Source of the DNA: Phaeosaccion multiseriatum
Taxonomy: Eukaryota; Ochrophyta, other classes
Direction: 5' to 3'
NCBI GenBank assembly: GCA_965112735.1
Contig: OZ218952.1
Coordinates: 4,030,001 to 4,094,000 of the forward strand
DNA length: 64,000 bases
Part shown: positions 35,350 through 45,984 of the stretch, in pieces
How the letters are laid out: every line of letters starts with the position of its first letter
How positions within the stretch are numbered: position 1 is the first letter of the stretch
Made by a program: the position numbers and the translations under genes
The notes under the pieces: model-generated
Told to the model about the DNA's origin: nothing
Seen by the model: only the letters and a program-made list of their open reading frames with translations
Database searches by the model: none

Positions 35350-36131
35350 TCAAAAGGCGATGGGCGCGGGAGTGGTGGGAGTTGTGTCTCCAGAGGCTGT
35401 GGGCGCGGGGGTGGTGTCTCCAGAGGCTGTGGGCGCGGGAGTTGTGTCTCCAGAGGCTGTTGGTGCGGGGGTGGTTGCTTCCGAAGCTGTGGGCGCGAGG
35501 GTGGTCGCTTCAGAGGCTGTGGGTGGGGGAGTGGTGTCTCCAGTGACTGCAGGCGCCGGGGTGTTCGTTCCAATGTCCTCAGCTCCGTCCAGCTGCTGGA
35601 GCCCTGCTTGTGTGGCAGGAGCAGTCAAGCCCCCTCCTGCTCCACCACCTCCAGCAGCAGCGGCACCGCCGACACCAGCCGAAGCATTCCCGTTATCAGC
35701 CGCAGCGGCGGATCCTCCTCCTCCTCCTCCGCCGCCTCTTCCTCCGGCGGCAGCAGAGGCACTGCCATCACCAGCAGCCGCTGCACCATCCCCGTTCACA
35801 GCAGTGGCGCCATTGCCACTCCCTCCTCCTGCCGCAGCCGTGCCATTCCCCCCAACATTCCCTCCGATCTGCAGGCCTCGCAGTACACCACCACCACCTG
35901 CAGCGGGTAAACCACCCCTGTTCCCACCCGCCGCGGCGGAACCTCCTCCTCCGCCTCCTCCGCCTACTCCTCCCGCAGCCGCAGCGGCACTACCCGCAGC
36001 AGCAGCGGCACTACCACCACCAGCAGCCGCAGCGCCATTCCCGCTCACAGCAGTGGAGCCATTGCCACCCCCTCCTGCTGCAGCAGCCAGGCGTCGAAGC
36101 TCAGGCTGTGCAGCTTCACCCCCCAAGGAGC
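35350..36131 (-). CDS. Gly/Ala-rich protein with Thr-Pro repeats, 3' exon (partial)
   Basis: One exon from a clear acceptor (CACCCGCGCAG, boundary at 36131) to TGA at 35350-35352, about 259 residues. It begins SLGGEAAQPELRRLAAAAGG, continues as a Gly/Ala/Asn-rich region with runs of 6-8 residues, then LTAPATQAGLQQLDGAEDIG, and ends in about six imperfect repeats of the type TTPAPTASGD. Such Thr/Pro/Ala repeats suit O-glycosylated wall or mucilage proteins. The 5' exon was not found; an N-terminal signal is expected by analogy with the neighbour at 36942-37980. The opposite strand is also open across the region because of the repetitive composition, but the minus frame has the splice signal and the more sensible repeat. 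Confidence -1.
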
Positions 36132-36199
36132 CTGCGCGGGTGTAGGGTCAACGGGACAGGAAGGAGTCAGGGAAGGTTCTCGAGACGTGTAGGGGGGCG

Positions 36200-36460
36200 C
36201 GGGTAAGTGCGAGTTAGCGAGTGAGTGACTGATTGACTGAGTGATTGAGTAACTGAGTGATTGAGTAACTGAGTGACTGAGTGACTGAGTGACTGACTGA
36301 CTGAGTGAGTGAATGAATGAGTGCGAGTGATCAAATGAGAAAAAGGGAGTGTTCCAAGAATGAGTGTGAGTATGAGGAGTGAGAGAGGGGAAGAGGGAGG
36401 GAGCGACACAACGAACGAGTGAGTCAGTGAGCGAGTGGGTCAGTGAGTCAGTATGGGAAC
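36200..36460 (+). repeat. GAGT/GACT simple-repeat region
   Basis: Imperfect tandem GAGT, GACT and GATT units. Probably intronic or intergenic to the minus-strand Gly/Ala-rich gene. Minus-strand ORFs here are repeat-derived. Confidence -1.
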
Positions 36461-36941
36461 GAGAGAGTCAGTGAGTGAGCGAAGCACCTTAATCTGGTGG
36501 TAGCGTCGCACGGAGAAGAGAGGAAGGGACAACACGACCGAGGTTGAGTGGGCCCTGGGGCGAATGGAGGGAAGCAGCATCGGAGACGAGCGAAGTGGAA
36601 GTAGCGTACCGAAGAGCGATGCCGAGCGAGGAAGAACGCAGCACTGAGCACTGCGGTTGGACGGGGGGCGGTGGAGCGGGCGCGAGCGCAGAGGAGTCGA
36701 GCGAAAGAACTGTGCGGACGGGTGCGCCGAGCGAGCGAGCCAGCGAAGACCGATGGGTGGGTGGGTGCGAGAACGGGCCCGTGACCAAGTGCGTCGGCTC
36801 GAGCCAAGAACCGTGGCCAACCCCCGAAGGGCAGGTGAGGGAGCTATGAGCCCCCACTCATAGAAGGCATGTGCCGGGGAGCGAAATGTCACTCATGCTG
36901 AAAGTCTTGTTTCTTTCCGAGAGGGGAGAGCTCGGCGCTCC

Positions 36942-37980
36942 TCAGTCGGGTGGGGAAGAATCGTCGCAAGTGTTTGTCACACTCACATTGACATAGATAT
37001 CACCTCCCCCCCCCACCACGCTCACGACTGCGTTGCCATTCCCTGATGCCGATGCTGCTGCTGCGGCGGCGGCGGCTGCTGCAGCCCCTGCCACGCCACC
37101 GGAGGCAGCCGCTGCCGCGCCTCCCCCAATAGAGGTGGGGGGCGGTTTCTCTTCACTCCTCCCCACCACCCCCGCAGCAGCATCATCATCGCCATCGCCG
37201 CTCATCCCTCCAACGAAAGCGTCCTCTGAGTCCGAAGACTCCTCTGCCGTGGTGCCGGCGCCATAGGATCCCCCGGTGCCCAGCAGCGGTGGCCCTTCCA
37301 CTTCATCGAGAATCCGAGCGCCCGGGGCGGCGTCCGAGGATGACATGGTCACGGTGCTCAAGACAGGGCCAAGGCTCTGACTTTGAGCATCGTCGTACTG
37401 AGCCTCACCCTCAGCCCTGACGCAGGTACAAACGAGAGCGTCGTCGTCTAAATAACCACTGGCAGCAGCAGCATATGCAGCACGGCTGTCAGCGCTTGAG
37501 CGAGCCACCGCAGCGCCGGCACGATTAAGAGTGCCTGCTGCTTACGAGGTGGTCCAATAGCGCGAGGGAAGTCTCCAGGTGTTAAAATGACGCTTGCCTT
37601 TGCTAGGTGTGAGAGAGTGAGGGGATAAAAGAGGCCGGCACTAGATCGGAGCCAGGAGAGGCAGAAGGAGAGCAGAAGCAGCACCGTCGAGCGGTGGTGG
37701 GGAAGGGTCCGCTGAGAGGCGGCTGAAAGCTCTAAGCTTGAGTCACTCCCAAGCTGGTCAGGGAGGTATGAGACCGGCCGGGATGGGAGGAGGGCGCAGC
37801 CGTAAAAGCACACAAAACGCTCCCTCACTCTCGTGTAGTGGACAGGGCAGGAAAAGGAATCTGCTCCAAGTTCCGCTCTTTCTCACCTGAAAGCTCCGCT
37901 CCTCGAAGGTAAGGTGCAGCCGTGATATCAGCCACCGCGGCAGCAAAAGCCAAGGCGAAGATGAGTACGGACCTCGCCAT
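36942..37980 (-). CDS. Secreted Ala/Gly-rich protein, 228 aa
   Basis: Two exons: 37980-37887 and 37534-36942 (phases agree). Exon 1 encodes a classic signal peptide, MARSVLIFALAFAAAVADIT. The mature part has a short Cys segment (ALVCTCVR), acidic and Ser-rich stretches (TTAEESSDSEDAF), a Gly/Ala low-complexity block and a C-terminus GGDIYVNVSVTNTCDDSSP with potential N-glycosylation sites. No known domain. It is probably an extracellular or cell-wall component related in style to its downstream neighbour. Its start codon lies 261 bp from that of the divergent ankyrin gene. Confidence -1.
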
Positions 37981-38241
37981 TCTCTCTTTCTTTTATTTTT
38001 TATTCAACTGCCCGACAAAAAGCAAAAAGGCTCTCTCCGTGCACATGGCACCAGACGGCAAAGCGATGAGGTGAAACTCAAATGACAAATCAAATCCTCC
38101 CTCCACGCGTGAGGCAGGCAAGAAAGTAAACAATACAAGAGCATTACCGAACGCTATAGAACCGCTGCCACATCTTTATCTACTCGAACCACTCCCGTGC
38201 ATTAGCCTGCCCACTCTGTGAAAGGGGTGGGGAGGAAGGCC
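37981..38241. promoter_or_regulatory. Divergent intergenic region (probable shared promoter)
   Basis: 261 bp between the starts of the minus-strand secreted protein and the plus-strand ankyrin gene, AT-richer than its surroundings (TTTTATTTTTTATTC near 37990). Both flanking products start with signal peptides. Confidence -1.
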
Positions 38242-41200
38242 ATGGCTAGTTGCCGTCGGCGAATGAGCGGCCTTGCAACCCTCTGTTGTCTGCTGCTATG
38301 TCTCGCTGGCGGGGCGTCTGCGGCCAAGACCAAGAAACCCAAGGAGAAGCCTGGGGAGTCCAACCCTTCCTTCTTCCTACAGGACACCGCTGATGGTGAG
38401 TCACAGACGCGCAGCATTGTGATGGCATCTTGGTGCAACGAGAGAGTATGGACAGCTCAAATGGGAGCTCTGCAGGAAAGGCCAGAGAAGCCCCCCTGCT
38501 CTTAACCCGGGCAACCGTGGGGCGGGGATGGGGAAGGACCGTCCTGAGGTCTGTTTGTTCGCACACTAACACCCCTCCTCGCCTCTCTGGACTGTCTCCA
38601 GGCTCTTGCCTCTCTGGCGCCACTTTCCAGCGCTGCTCAGTGACCACGCTGTGGTACGTGAGCGGCCAGTCCTCATCGTACCAACTGCACCAGAGGGCAG
38701 TGGAGGAGGGCGGGAAGGACATGTGCATCGACAAGACGTCCAGTGGGGGGCTGACCCTGCAGGACTGCCGGAAATGCAAAGCCAAGGAGTGGAACATCCT
38801 CGGCGACAAGGACACGGGGTAAGGGGGAGACGGAGGCTTAGGCCTTTAGTGGACTGACTTATGGACCGTACACAAGCGTAGACAATCGATGGTTGTTGAG
38901 GGGAGGTGTGTGGGTGGGCCATAGATGATTTACATCACATGGTATCTTTTGGATCCAGAACACGACACCCGTAAGCTTACTCTCTGGGACCCCTCTTGCT
39001 CCTCTCTTCCCCGTCTCTCCCATAACCTCTTCTCTCAAACACTCACCACCCCATCCAAGATACGTGGTCACGGAGGGCGAGGATAACAAGAACTGTCTAC
39101 AGCGGGACGGGGACAAGGCCGTGATTGTGCCCTGCGACGAGGGCTACGCAGCCCTGGCTCTTCAGTTTGTCACCACTGAGGAGCGCGACCAGATGCTGTC
39201 ACCGGGCGTGATGCTCATCTCTGCCGCCCGAGACGGCGAGAAGAAGGCTGTGGACAAGGCGCTGAAGGATGGCGTGGATGTCAACTCGGAGGACTGGGAC
39301 AAGCTCAAGCCCATCATCGCGGCTGCAGCAGGCGGACACACCGACGTTGTCAAGCTCCTCTTGAAGAAGGTACGCCCAGTTTGTCTCAATCTCTTTTCTC
39401 CCGTCTCCGTGAGTCTTCCCCAAAAGACGACAGAGGCGTGGCCGATGCTTTCTCTCGCTCCTATTATCTCACGCTTGGGCGTCCGACTATTTTCCTCTCT
39501 CGTCTCCCTCGTCTCATCCCCCTCTTCTCTCACGAGAGCAGGGAGCAGATGTCAACGCCTATGACAAGGACAACATCACCGCCTTAATGGAGGCGTCGAT
39601 CATGGGGCACGTCGCCGTGGTGAAGGAGTTGCTCAAGGAGGGCGCCCAAGTCGACGCAGAGTCTCTCACTCACGTAACGGCTTTGTGGCTCGCGGCCAGC
39701 GAGGGACACGCTGATGTGGTGAAGGAGATCATCAAGAGCGGGGGGGATGTGCAGAAGGCCCGAGAGGACGGCATCACCTGCCTCATGGCTGCCTCCATGA
39801 ACGGGCACTTGCCTGTAGTCAAGCTGCTCCTCGAGAAGGGTGAGTGCGTGAGTGCGTGAGTGAGTGGGTAGTATTACTCTGGGCCTTTTGTTTTGCCTTC
39901 CCCTCCCGGGCTGCTCCGCGTGGAGCTAGCTGTAACGTGTTTGTGTGTGGCGCTAAGAAAGGAAGTGACGACAACTCACTCATAACCCGAAAACCTGTTT
40001 TCACCCGCCGGGCTTGAGGCTCAGCCAGCGCTGTACAAGCGCTGTGCTGGCCTCTGCAACGCCCGACTTGTAACGGCAGATTCCGTGAGGGCTTATGTTT
40101 ACTAGGACTGATCCTTGGCACACTGACAGACTGACTGATTGACTGACGGACAGGCTCACTGACTGACCGACTGATTGACTAACAGACTGACAGACTGCCT
40201 GAATTATGACTGGTCCTCCGCGCACACACGGGGGAGTTGAGGGGGTGGGGTTAGGGTGGGCACCTCTGTCTTTGGGAGGACCTGTCAAGGCCTTCCTCCC
40301 CAGCAGCGCTGAACTCCGTCTTGCTGACGGCCTGGAGCTCAAACCTCCCACCCGCCCGCCTTTATTCCCTCGTCTCTCGCTGCGCAGGCGCCGATGTGGA
40401 TGCTGTGGATCCCGAGGGGGTCACTGCGCTGATGAACGCTGCCGAGTTTGGAGATGCCGACATTTTGTCGTACCTGATCTCGAAGGGAGCCAACCCAGGG
40501 GCCATGAGTAAGCAGGGCTTCACGCCTCTCATCGTCGCCGCTGCCGGAGGGCATAAGGAGGCATGCCAGGTGCGTGCCAAACCATGGAGGAAGAGGGAGG
40601 GGCGGGGCGGGGGGGCGGGGCAGGGAAGAGCGACAGAGAGAAGGGAAGAGATGCAGATCTAGCCTGTCCCCCCCGGGGCGATGATGGAAGAGGGCACTTG
40701 CTCTCTGCGGCTCTCTATCCCATTCCTTACAAGTATGTATCAATCCACAACTCAAAATCTTCTTGTCTCTCTTCTACCCTTCACTCCTCCTTCCTCTCTG
40801 CACCCCTCCCCCCCCACATCCTTTGTCCTTCCTTCTTTGCTTCAGGTGCTCATTGACAAGAAGGTGGATATTAACGCAATGTTTGAAGGCGGTGTGAGTG
40901 CGCTCATGTACGCCGCGGCAGGGGGCTTTGAGGAAGTGGTGGCGCTGTTGCTCAGCAAGGGTGCAGACGTGAACCAAAGACACGTACAGGGAGGCACGGC
41001 TCTCTTGGAGGCCGCCACGCAAGGATCTATGGAGGTGGTGACGGCACTGCTGGACGCAGGGGCAGACCACCTTGTCAAGGACTTGGATGGCGTCACGCCC
41101 CTCATGTCTGCGGCTGCTGCTGGCCACGCCGAGCTGTGCACGCTGCTCATCAACAAGGGAGTGGCCATTGATGCCACTACCGCTTCGGGAGGGACTGCGC

Positions 41201-42468
41201 TTATGTTCGCAGCGGGAGCGGGCCATGTCGAGGCAGCCAAGGTGTGTGTAGCTGTGGTGTGCTGGTGCACGTACATGATTCCTTGCATGGAGACGCTCGT
41301 CTGTATACATAAACAAACATATGCCTCCTGCAGTTCCTCCTGATTCATTTGCTCCTGCTTGGCAAGCTTTTGACACACACCCCAACCCCCACCCCTCCTC
41401 TCCCCTCCCGTCCCGTTCCTCCTCCTTGGACAGGTGCTGATCGCCGCCGGAGCTGGAGTGAATATCGCTGTGGAGGCGACTCCCGAGTATCTCGAGGCCT
41501 TTGCCGCCGACGTGGAGGCGGGAGAGGACAAGGAACCGCACAAGAACGGCGTCACGGCTCTACACGTGGCTGCTCTTGGCGGGCACGGAGAGTTGGCCAT
41601 GCTGCTGCTGGACAGTGGAGCGGACATTCTCGCAGTGGATGATGAGGACATCAGTGCCCTCAAGAACGCCATTCAGGGTAACTACGCGGAGGTAGCGGCG
41701 GCGCTGGTGGAGAGAGGCGCTAACCCCAACGATGTCTATGTGGACGAGCATGGGGTGGAGCACAACCTGCTCATGGATAGCATCAGCCTGAGCAATGTCC
41801 AGTTCGCCATGCTCTTGATCAACAAGGGGGCTGACGTGACGAACACGGACTCCGCGGGTGTGACTACCCTCATCCAGGCCGCACACAAGGGCCTCGACGA
41901 GGTGGTGGAAGCGCTGTTGGACACGGGCAAGGTGGATGTTGGCGCTGTCAACGAGGATGGGGTGTGTGCGCTCACTGCGGCGGCCAGCCAGGGCCGTGCG
42001 GGCGCAGTCAGACTGCTGCTCGGCAAGGGAAAGGCCAGCCCAAACACCAAGGATAAGGACGGCACCACCCCTCTCATGGCTGCGTCGGTGGGCGGCCACA
42101 GCGAGGCGGTCATGGCTCTGATAGAGGGCCGTGCGCGGCTCAACGATCAGAACGATGATGGACACACGGCGCTCATGTATGCCTACCATAGCAGAAACCA
42201 GGTGGCATCGCTCATGGCCAAGTACCGGCACTACTGGGAGGAGTCAGCGGCCGCAGCGGAGGCGGAGGGTGGGGCGGAGGCGAAGGAGAGCCAAGACAGT
42301 GCTGCTCTCATGAAGGAGGCCCTTGACTCCGCGGATGCCATTATCGAGGCGCTGTTGAGGGAGGGCGCGGATGGCACCCTAAAGGACAAGGAGGGCCACA
42401 CCGCAGCTGACTTCGACTACAAGCCCGAGCAAGGGGGCGTTGGCGACCCCGGGAGGGGCGAGCTCTAG
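38242..42468 (+). CDS. Ankyrin-repeat protein with signal peptide and Cys-rich N-terminal module
   Basis: Seven exons with consistent phases: 38242-38395, 38602-38818, 39060-39369, 39542-39839, 40388-40569, 40846-41241, 41434-42468; 863 aa. Residues 1-28 form a signal peptide (LATLCCLLLCLAGGASA). Residues about 50-170 are a Cys-containing module (GSCLSGATFQRCS, CIDKTSSGGLTLQDCRKC, NCLQRDGDKAVIVPCD) with the spacing of a ricin-B-like beta-trefoil; that fold is my guess. From about residue 190 some 16 ankyrin repeats follow (GVTALMNAAEFGDADIL, GGTALMFAAGAGHVEAAK), with a Glu/Ala-rich insertion near residue 780. Ankyrin arrays bind proteins. Exon boundaries often fall at repeat edges. A signal peptide on an ankyrin protein suggests an ER-lumenal, surface or endomembrane site. 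No transmembrane segment was seen. Confidence -1.
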
Positions 42469-43134
42469 GTCAGCAGGGAAGGGCAGGCATTGATGAGAGA
42501 TGTGTAGGGGTGGTGGTGGTGGTGGAGGAGGAGAAAGAGGAGAAGGTAGACTTTGACTTGGAGCAACCTCTCGATTTGTTGCGCAGGGAGAGGTGGTCCC
42601 AGAGTGAGTGTGCGAGCATCATGGCACGATGGTTTCGGGCTTCGTGCTACGTAGTTTTGGGGCGGAGAGGGGGGGGGGGGGGGACGTAGCTTCGTAGTAT
42701 AGATAGATACAGGGGGATCGACGGGATACAAGTAGAGAAGGGTGGGGTGAGCAAGAATCCCGAGCCGCAGACAGCCAGCGTTGCTGCTGGTACAGGCTTT
42801 TATATGTAGGGGGCACCCCCTGACTATATATATACACAAACACATATTTCGAGAACTTCACTCCCTGTTACAATGTATCTTTTGAACGTTTGTTTGAGAC
42901 AACTCCCGCCCTCTACAGTGACGCAGACCAGCTCAGCCCCCCTCTCACGCACCCCTTCCTCACACCCCTCCCCCACGTCCCTCCCTCTTTGGAGTCCTCT
43001 TCTATTCACGCGAACGTGCACCATAACTCATCACCGCTCAAACCACCACCCACCATCGCAGATGCTGCCCCCCAAGAGAAGGGCAGGGTGGCCATCTCAG
43101 CCCATTGCCAGAGGACAATGGATCACCAACTCCG
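42469..43134. other. Convergent intergenic region
   Basis: Lies between the ankyrin gene (plus) and the coiled-coil gene (minus). Contains a poly-G run near 42671 and an AT-rich stretch near 42824 (CTATATATATACAC); no convincing ORF. Confidence -1.
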
Positions 43135-43966
43135 TCACCGGGTGAGCCGCCCCTTCTTCATGGTAGTGGCCTGCGTTTTAAACGCCCGATAGTGATCCGT
43201 CCCTCCGTACACCTTCCGGTCCTCCTCGTACGTGGTCAGGTAGCCCGAGGGGGCCGTCTTGGGCTCACCGTACGTCGAGAACCACTGACTGAGACTATTA
43301 ATGACGGGCAAGGTGTTGGGATCGAGCTCCTCCAGCTTGAGCTTCGCTCGACACCTCCCGACCTCGTCGCTAAGCTGCTCCAGCTCTTTCTGCGCCTGCA
43401 GGATCTTCCTGGTGAGTGTGTGTAGCTCGCCGCTCTCAATTGGGCTATTGTCCCCCTTGTAGTAGTCTATGGTGCCCGGTCGCATGGCCACAGCAATCGC
43501 AAACTCCAGGTTCTGGAGAAGGAGGAGGACGCCAGTATCGAACAGCAGTGCCGCGCAATAACACAAAAGAACAAAAAGAAGCGGAAGGGGCCACAGCATC
43601 AGGAACGGTGCCATTCAAGAACAAGTAGGCGGGCGGGACGAAAGAGTCGGGAAGAGCTGATACTTCGTACGGCACGACGACGAGGAGCACAGAAAAAAAA
43701 AATTACCCTCCCCCAACTTCTCTCCCGCTTTCGGCCGGGAAGTTCCCCTATTCGATCTTCTCTCTCACCTTCATTGTCGCCAATGAGTGCTGATTAAGGC
43801 CTCCTTCCTTGGTGAATATACGGTTGGCCTCCTCGCACAGGGACTTTTGATAGCTCAACTTCCTGCGCTGCTGCCCAACCAGCTCATCTAAGCGACTTGT
43901 GATGTGGCTCCCTCCTCTCCCTCCACCGCTGCTCCGACTAGAGCTTCGCCTCATGGGTGTTGCCAT
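43135..43966 (-). CDS. Coiled-coil protein of unknown function, 191 aa
   Basis: Two exons, 43966-43769 and 43512-43135, phase 0. The product starts MATPMRRSSSRSSGGG, continues SRLDELVGQQRRKLSYQKS and a Glu/Gln/Lys-rich helix (LTRKILQAQKELEQLSDEVG, probable coiled coil), and ends with a non-repetitive YGEPKTAPSGYLTTYEED segment. An in-frame ATG 22 codons upstream (44032) is possible, but it precedes a CTGCTTTCAG acceptor-like site. No family was recognised. The ordered, balanced composition and clean splice sites support a real gene. Confidence -1.
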
Positions 43967-44221
43967 TCTTCGCCCTGAAAGCAGCACAGCTACTCCGATT
44001 TTTTTTTTGTGTTGTGACAGAACTCGGGACAATCACAATCCCGTTACTTTTAGGCAAGACAGATGGCACCAAATGGCCTTTACTTTTCTCCCCCCCTTTA
44101 CTTTTGCATTCCTATTATTTCCAAAATTCCTTGGCAGAGAGCAACATGGTTGCGCGTTTGCAAATTGGAGCGACTGTGATGTCGGGAAAGACCAGAAGCA
44201 GATTTGAAGTAGCAGGTAGCA

Positions 44222-44878
44222 ATGTTTTCAGAGACGCAGAATGAGAAGGAGAAGGAGAATGAAGAAGCGGGGGTGGTGAAGGAAATGGACTTGGTGCCTC
44301 CATTGACCCCTTCTTGTTCCGTATCAGCAGCAGATTGTTCCATGTCACGGTGGACGGCGAGTGACTTGTCATTCACAAACAGCACCGCGGGCACCGACCC
44401 GAGCCTGAGCTCAACCCGAAGCAGTCTGGTGGGTACAACCCTCTGCGGCTCGTCGATGGAGAGCACCGCGACTTGGGGGGGCAGCGGTGCCATGAGCATA
44501 GCAACGACCGCGTGTAGTGCTAGTATGGGGGAGAGCAGCAGTGGCGTGGATGCCGAGAGTATGAAAATGAGCTGGGGGCGGGGCGGACATGCCCCCACTG
44601 GAGAAGAAGAGGACGGGTTAAGATACAGAGAAGTAGATTCGGTGATCAAGCAGATGATGATGTCGCAAACGCTGGCGAAGGAGGAGGAGGCGGAGGAGGA
44701 GGAGCTGCAGCAGTCCCAGCAGCAGCAAGAGCGGTCGACTGAGAAGTGCAAGTGCAGGAAAAGAAGGGGGCGAGCCGGGCCGCGCAAGCTCGGTACATTA
44801 CTACGACGCTGTTTCGCTGCAGCTGTTGGTGCTGCCACTGCTGGTGGTCGAAAGAAGAACAAGAAAAAGTGCGCGTGA
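44222..44878 (+). CDS. Possible protein of 218 aa, Ser/Glu-rich with basic C-terminus
   Basis: Open from ATG 44222 to TGA 44876-44878. Begins MFSETQNEKEKENEE, has Ser/Thr-rich middle sequence and an acidic-Gln stretch, and ends in a basic segment (CRKRRGRAGPRK; RKKNKKKCA) that could be a nuclear or nucleic-acid-binding signal. No domain recognised. The opposite strand is also open over most of it, so this is a weak call. It is divergent from the coiled-coil gene with 255 bp between starts. Confidence -1.
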   Translation: MFSETQNEKEKENEEAGVVKEMDLVPPLTPSCSVSAADCSMSRWTASDLSFTNSTAGTDPSLSSTRSSLVGTTLCGSSMESTATWGGSGAMSIATTACSASMGESSSGVDAESMKMSWGRGGHAPTGEEEDGLRYREVDSVIKQMMMSQTLAKEEEAEEEELQQSQQQQERSTEKCKCRKRRGRAGPRKLGTLLRRCFAAAVGAATAGGRKKNKKKCA

Positions 44879-45719
44879 GCAGCCAGTGGTTCGGCCTATA
44901 TTATTGATTGTGTATTGCACTCGCATGGGGCGGGGAAAGGGCGCAACAATAGTGCCGCCTCACAGCGGTCGTTCTGGTGCGTAGAGCAGAGGGGGTCAGC
45001 TGCAATGGGGCGAGGCAGCAGGGTGAGGGTGAGACGACAGTGAGCGATCATCGAAGAGTGACTGAGGAGATCGGAGCGTGACGTTGAGCGAGTTCCATCA
45101 GCCAAGCAACAAGGCGGTGGGAGCAATAAGGACTGGTGACTGGCAGATTCCGCGCCCGAGTCGGTGGTGGCAAGGGTGGCGATAAAGAGGTCACAGTTGT
45201 GCTGGCGAAGAGTCATTCAGTCATAGGCATCCGGCTCACGTAGTAGAAATACAAATAGAAAATTATCCATGTGTGACTCATCGCAGTGCCGGGGCGTCTT
45301 GGGATGGGTAGTGGGCCAACCTAAAGAGACTCGCACCTACAATCCACTTCGCCAGCTTTATCCCCCCTCCCTCGCCCATACTCGCTCGGTGCCTCGCCCC
45401 CCCCCCCCGTCCTGGCCTGCTCCGGACCTTCTGGACCGCACCCCAGCGGGCTCCGGCCCCGTGTGTATCGCATCCGGAGCTCCACACGGCAGCTCGATGC
45501 ATCTCAGCCCTACACAGTAACCTCCGGCGCTCCGTGTAAGTGTGCACATGAGCACTCGAAAGGAAGGCAGCCCATGTCCGCATGGCACGGACGGAGCCAA
45601 GGGGTTACGAGCTGAGCACCGCGAGAGAGAGCGACCGGTGACTGTCGACGCACATCAGCGCGTCATCGTGTGTGGGTGACTGTGATTCAGTTCTGAAGAG
45701 GAATGGCCTACGACCATTC
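44879..45719. other. Intergenic region, nothing recognised
   Basis: About 840 bp without a convincing gene on either strand; short ORFs near 45270-45600 overlap on both strands and look like chance. It ends at a TTAA-flanked MITE. Confidence -1.
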
Positions 45720-45723
45720 TTAA

Positions 45724-45971
45724 CACTCGATTTGCGTAAGAATCGCCCAAATCACCCGTTTTTTAGAGATCGGGCGGCAAGGGGGAGGGCTCTTGCAGAA
45801 ATGCTGACAGGTACTCGTAGAGAAGGGAAAAGGCTATGAAAGGGCCCTGTGTCGGTAGGCATCTCAAAGAGCTACACGAAGAGCTATAGCGCTTCTCCCA
45901 GCGTCATTTTGCGGAGTTCGTGCAACAAAATTGTTGGGGGCGATTTGGGCGATTCTTACGCAAATCGAGTG
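45724..45971. mobile_element. 248-bp MITE with 30-bp inverted repeats and TTAA flanks
   Basis: The ends are perfect 30-bp inverted repeats starting CACTCGATTTGCGTAAGAAT. Both are flanked by TTAA (45720-45723 and 45972-45975), the target duplication typical of piggyBac-type elements. No coding capacity. It lies about 10 bp beyond the stop codon of the kinase gene, so it would form part of that gene's 3' UTR or replace its polyadenylation region. Confidence -1.
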
Positions 45972-45984
45972 TTAAGAACTATCT

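Noticed and set aside
35360-36145. Plus-strand Ala/Pro-rich ORF of 261 codons
   Set aside because: Complement of the Gly/Ala exon; the minus strand has the acceptor site and regular TTPAPTASGD repeats.
44098-44862. Minus-strand ORF of 254 codons opposite the 218-aa ORF
   Set aside because: Ser/Cys/Phe-rich composition typical of an antisense shadow; no domain.
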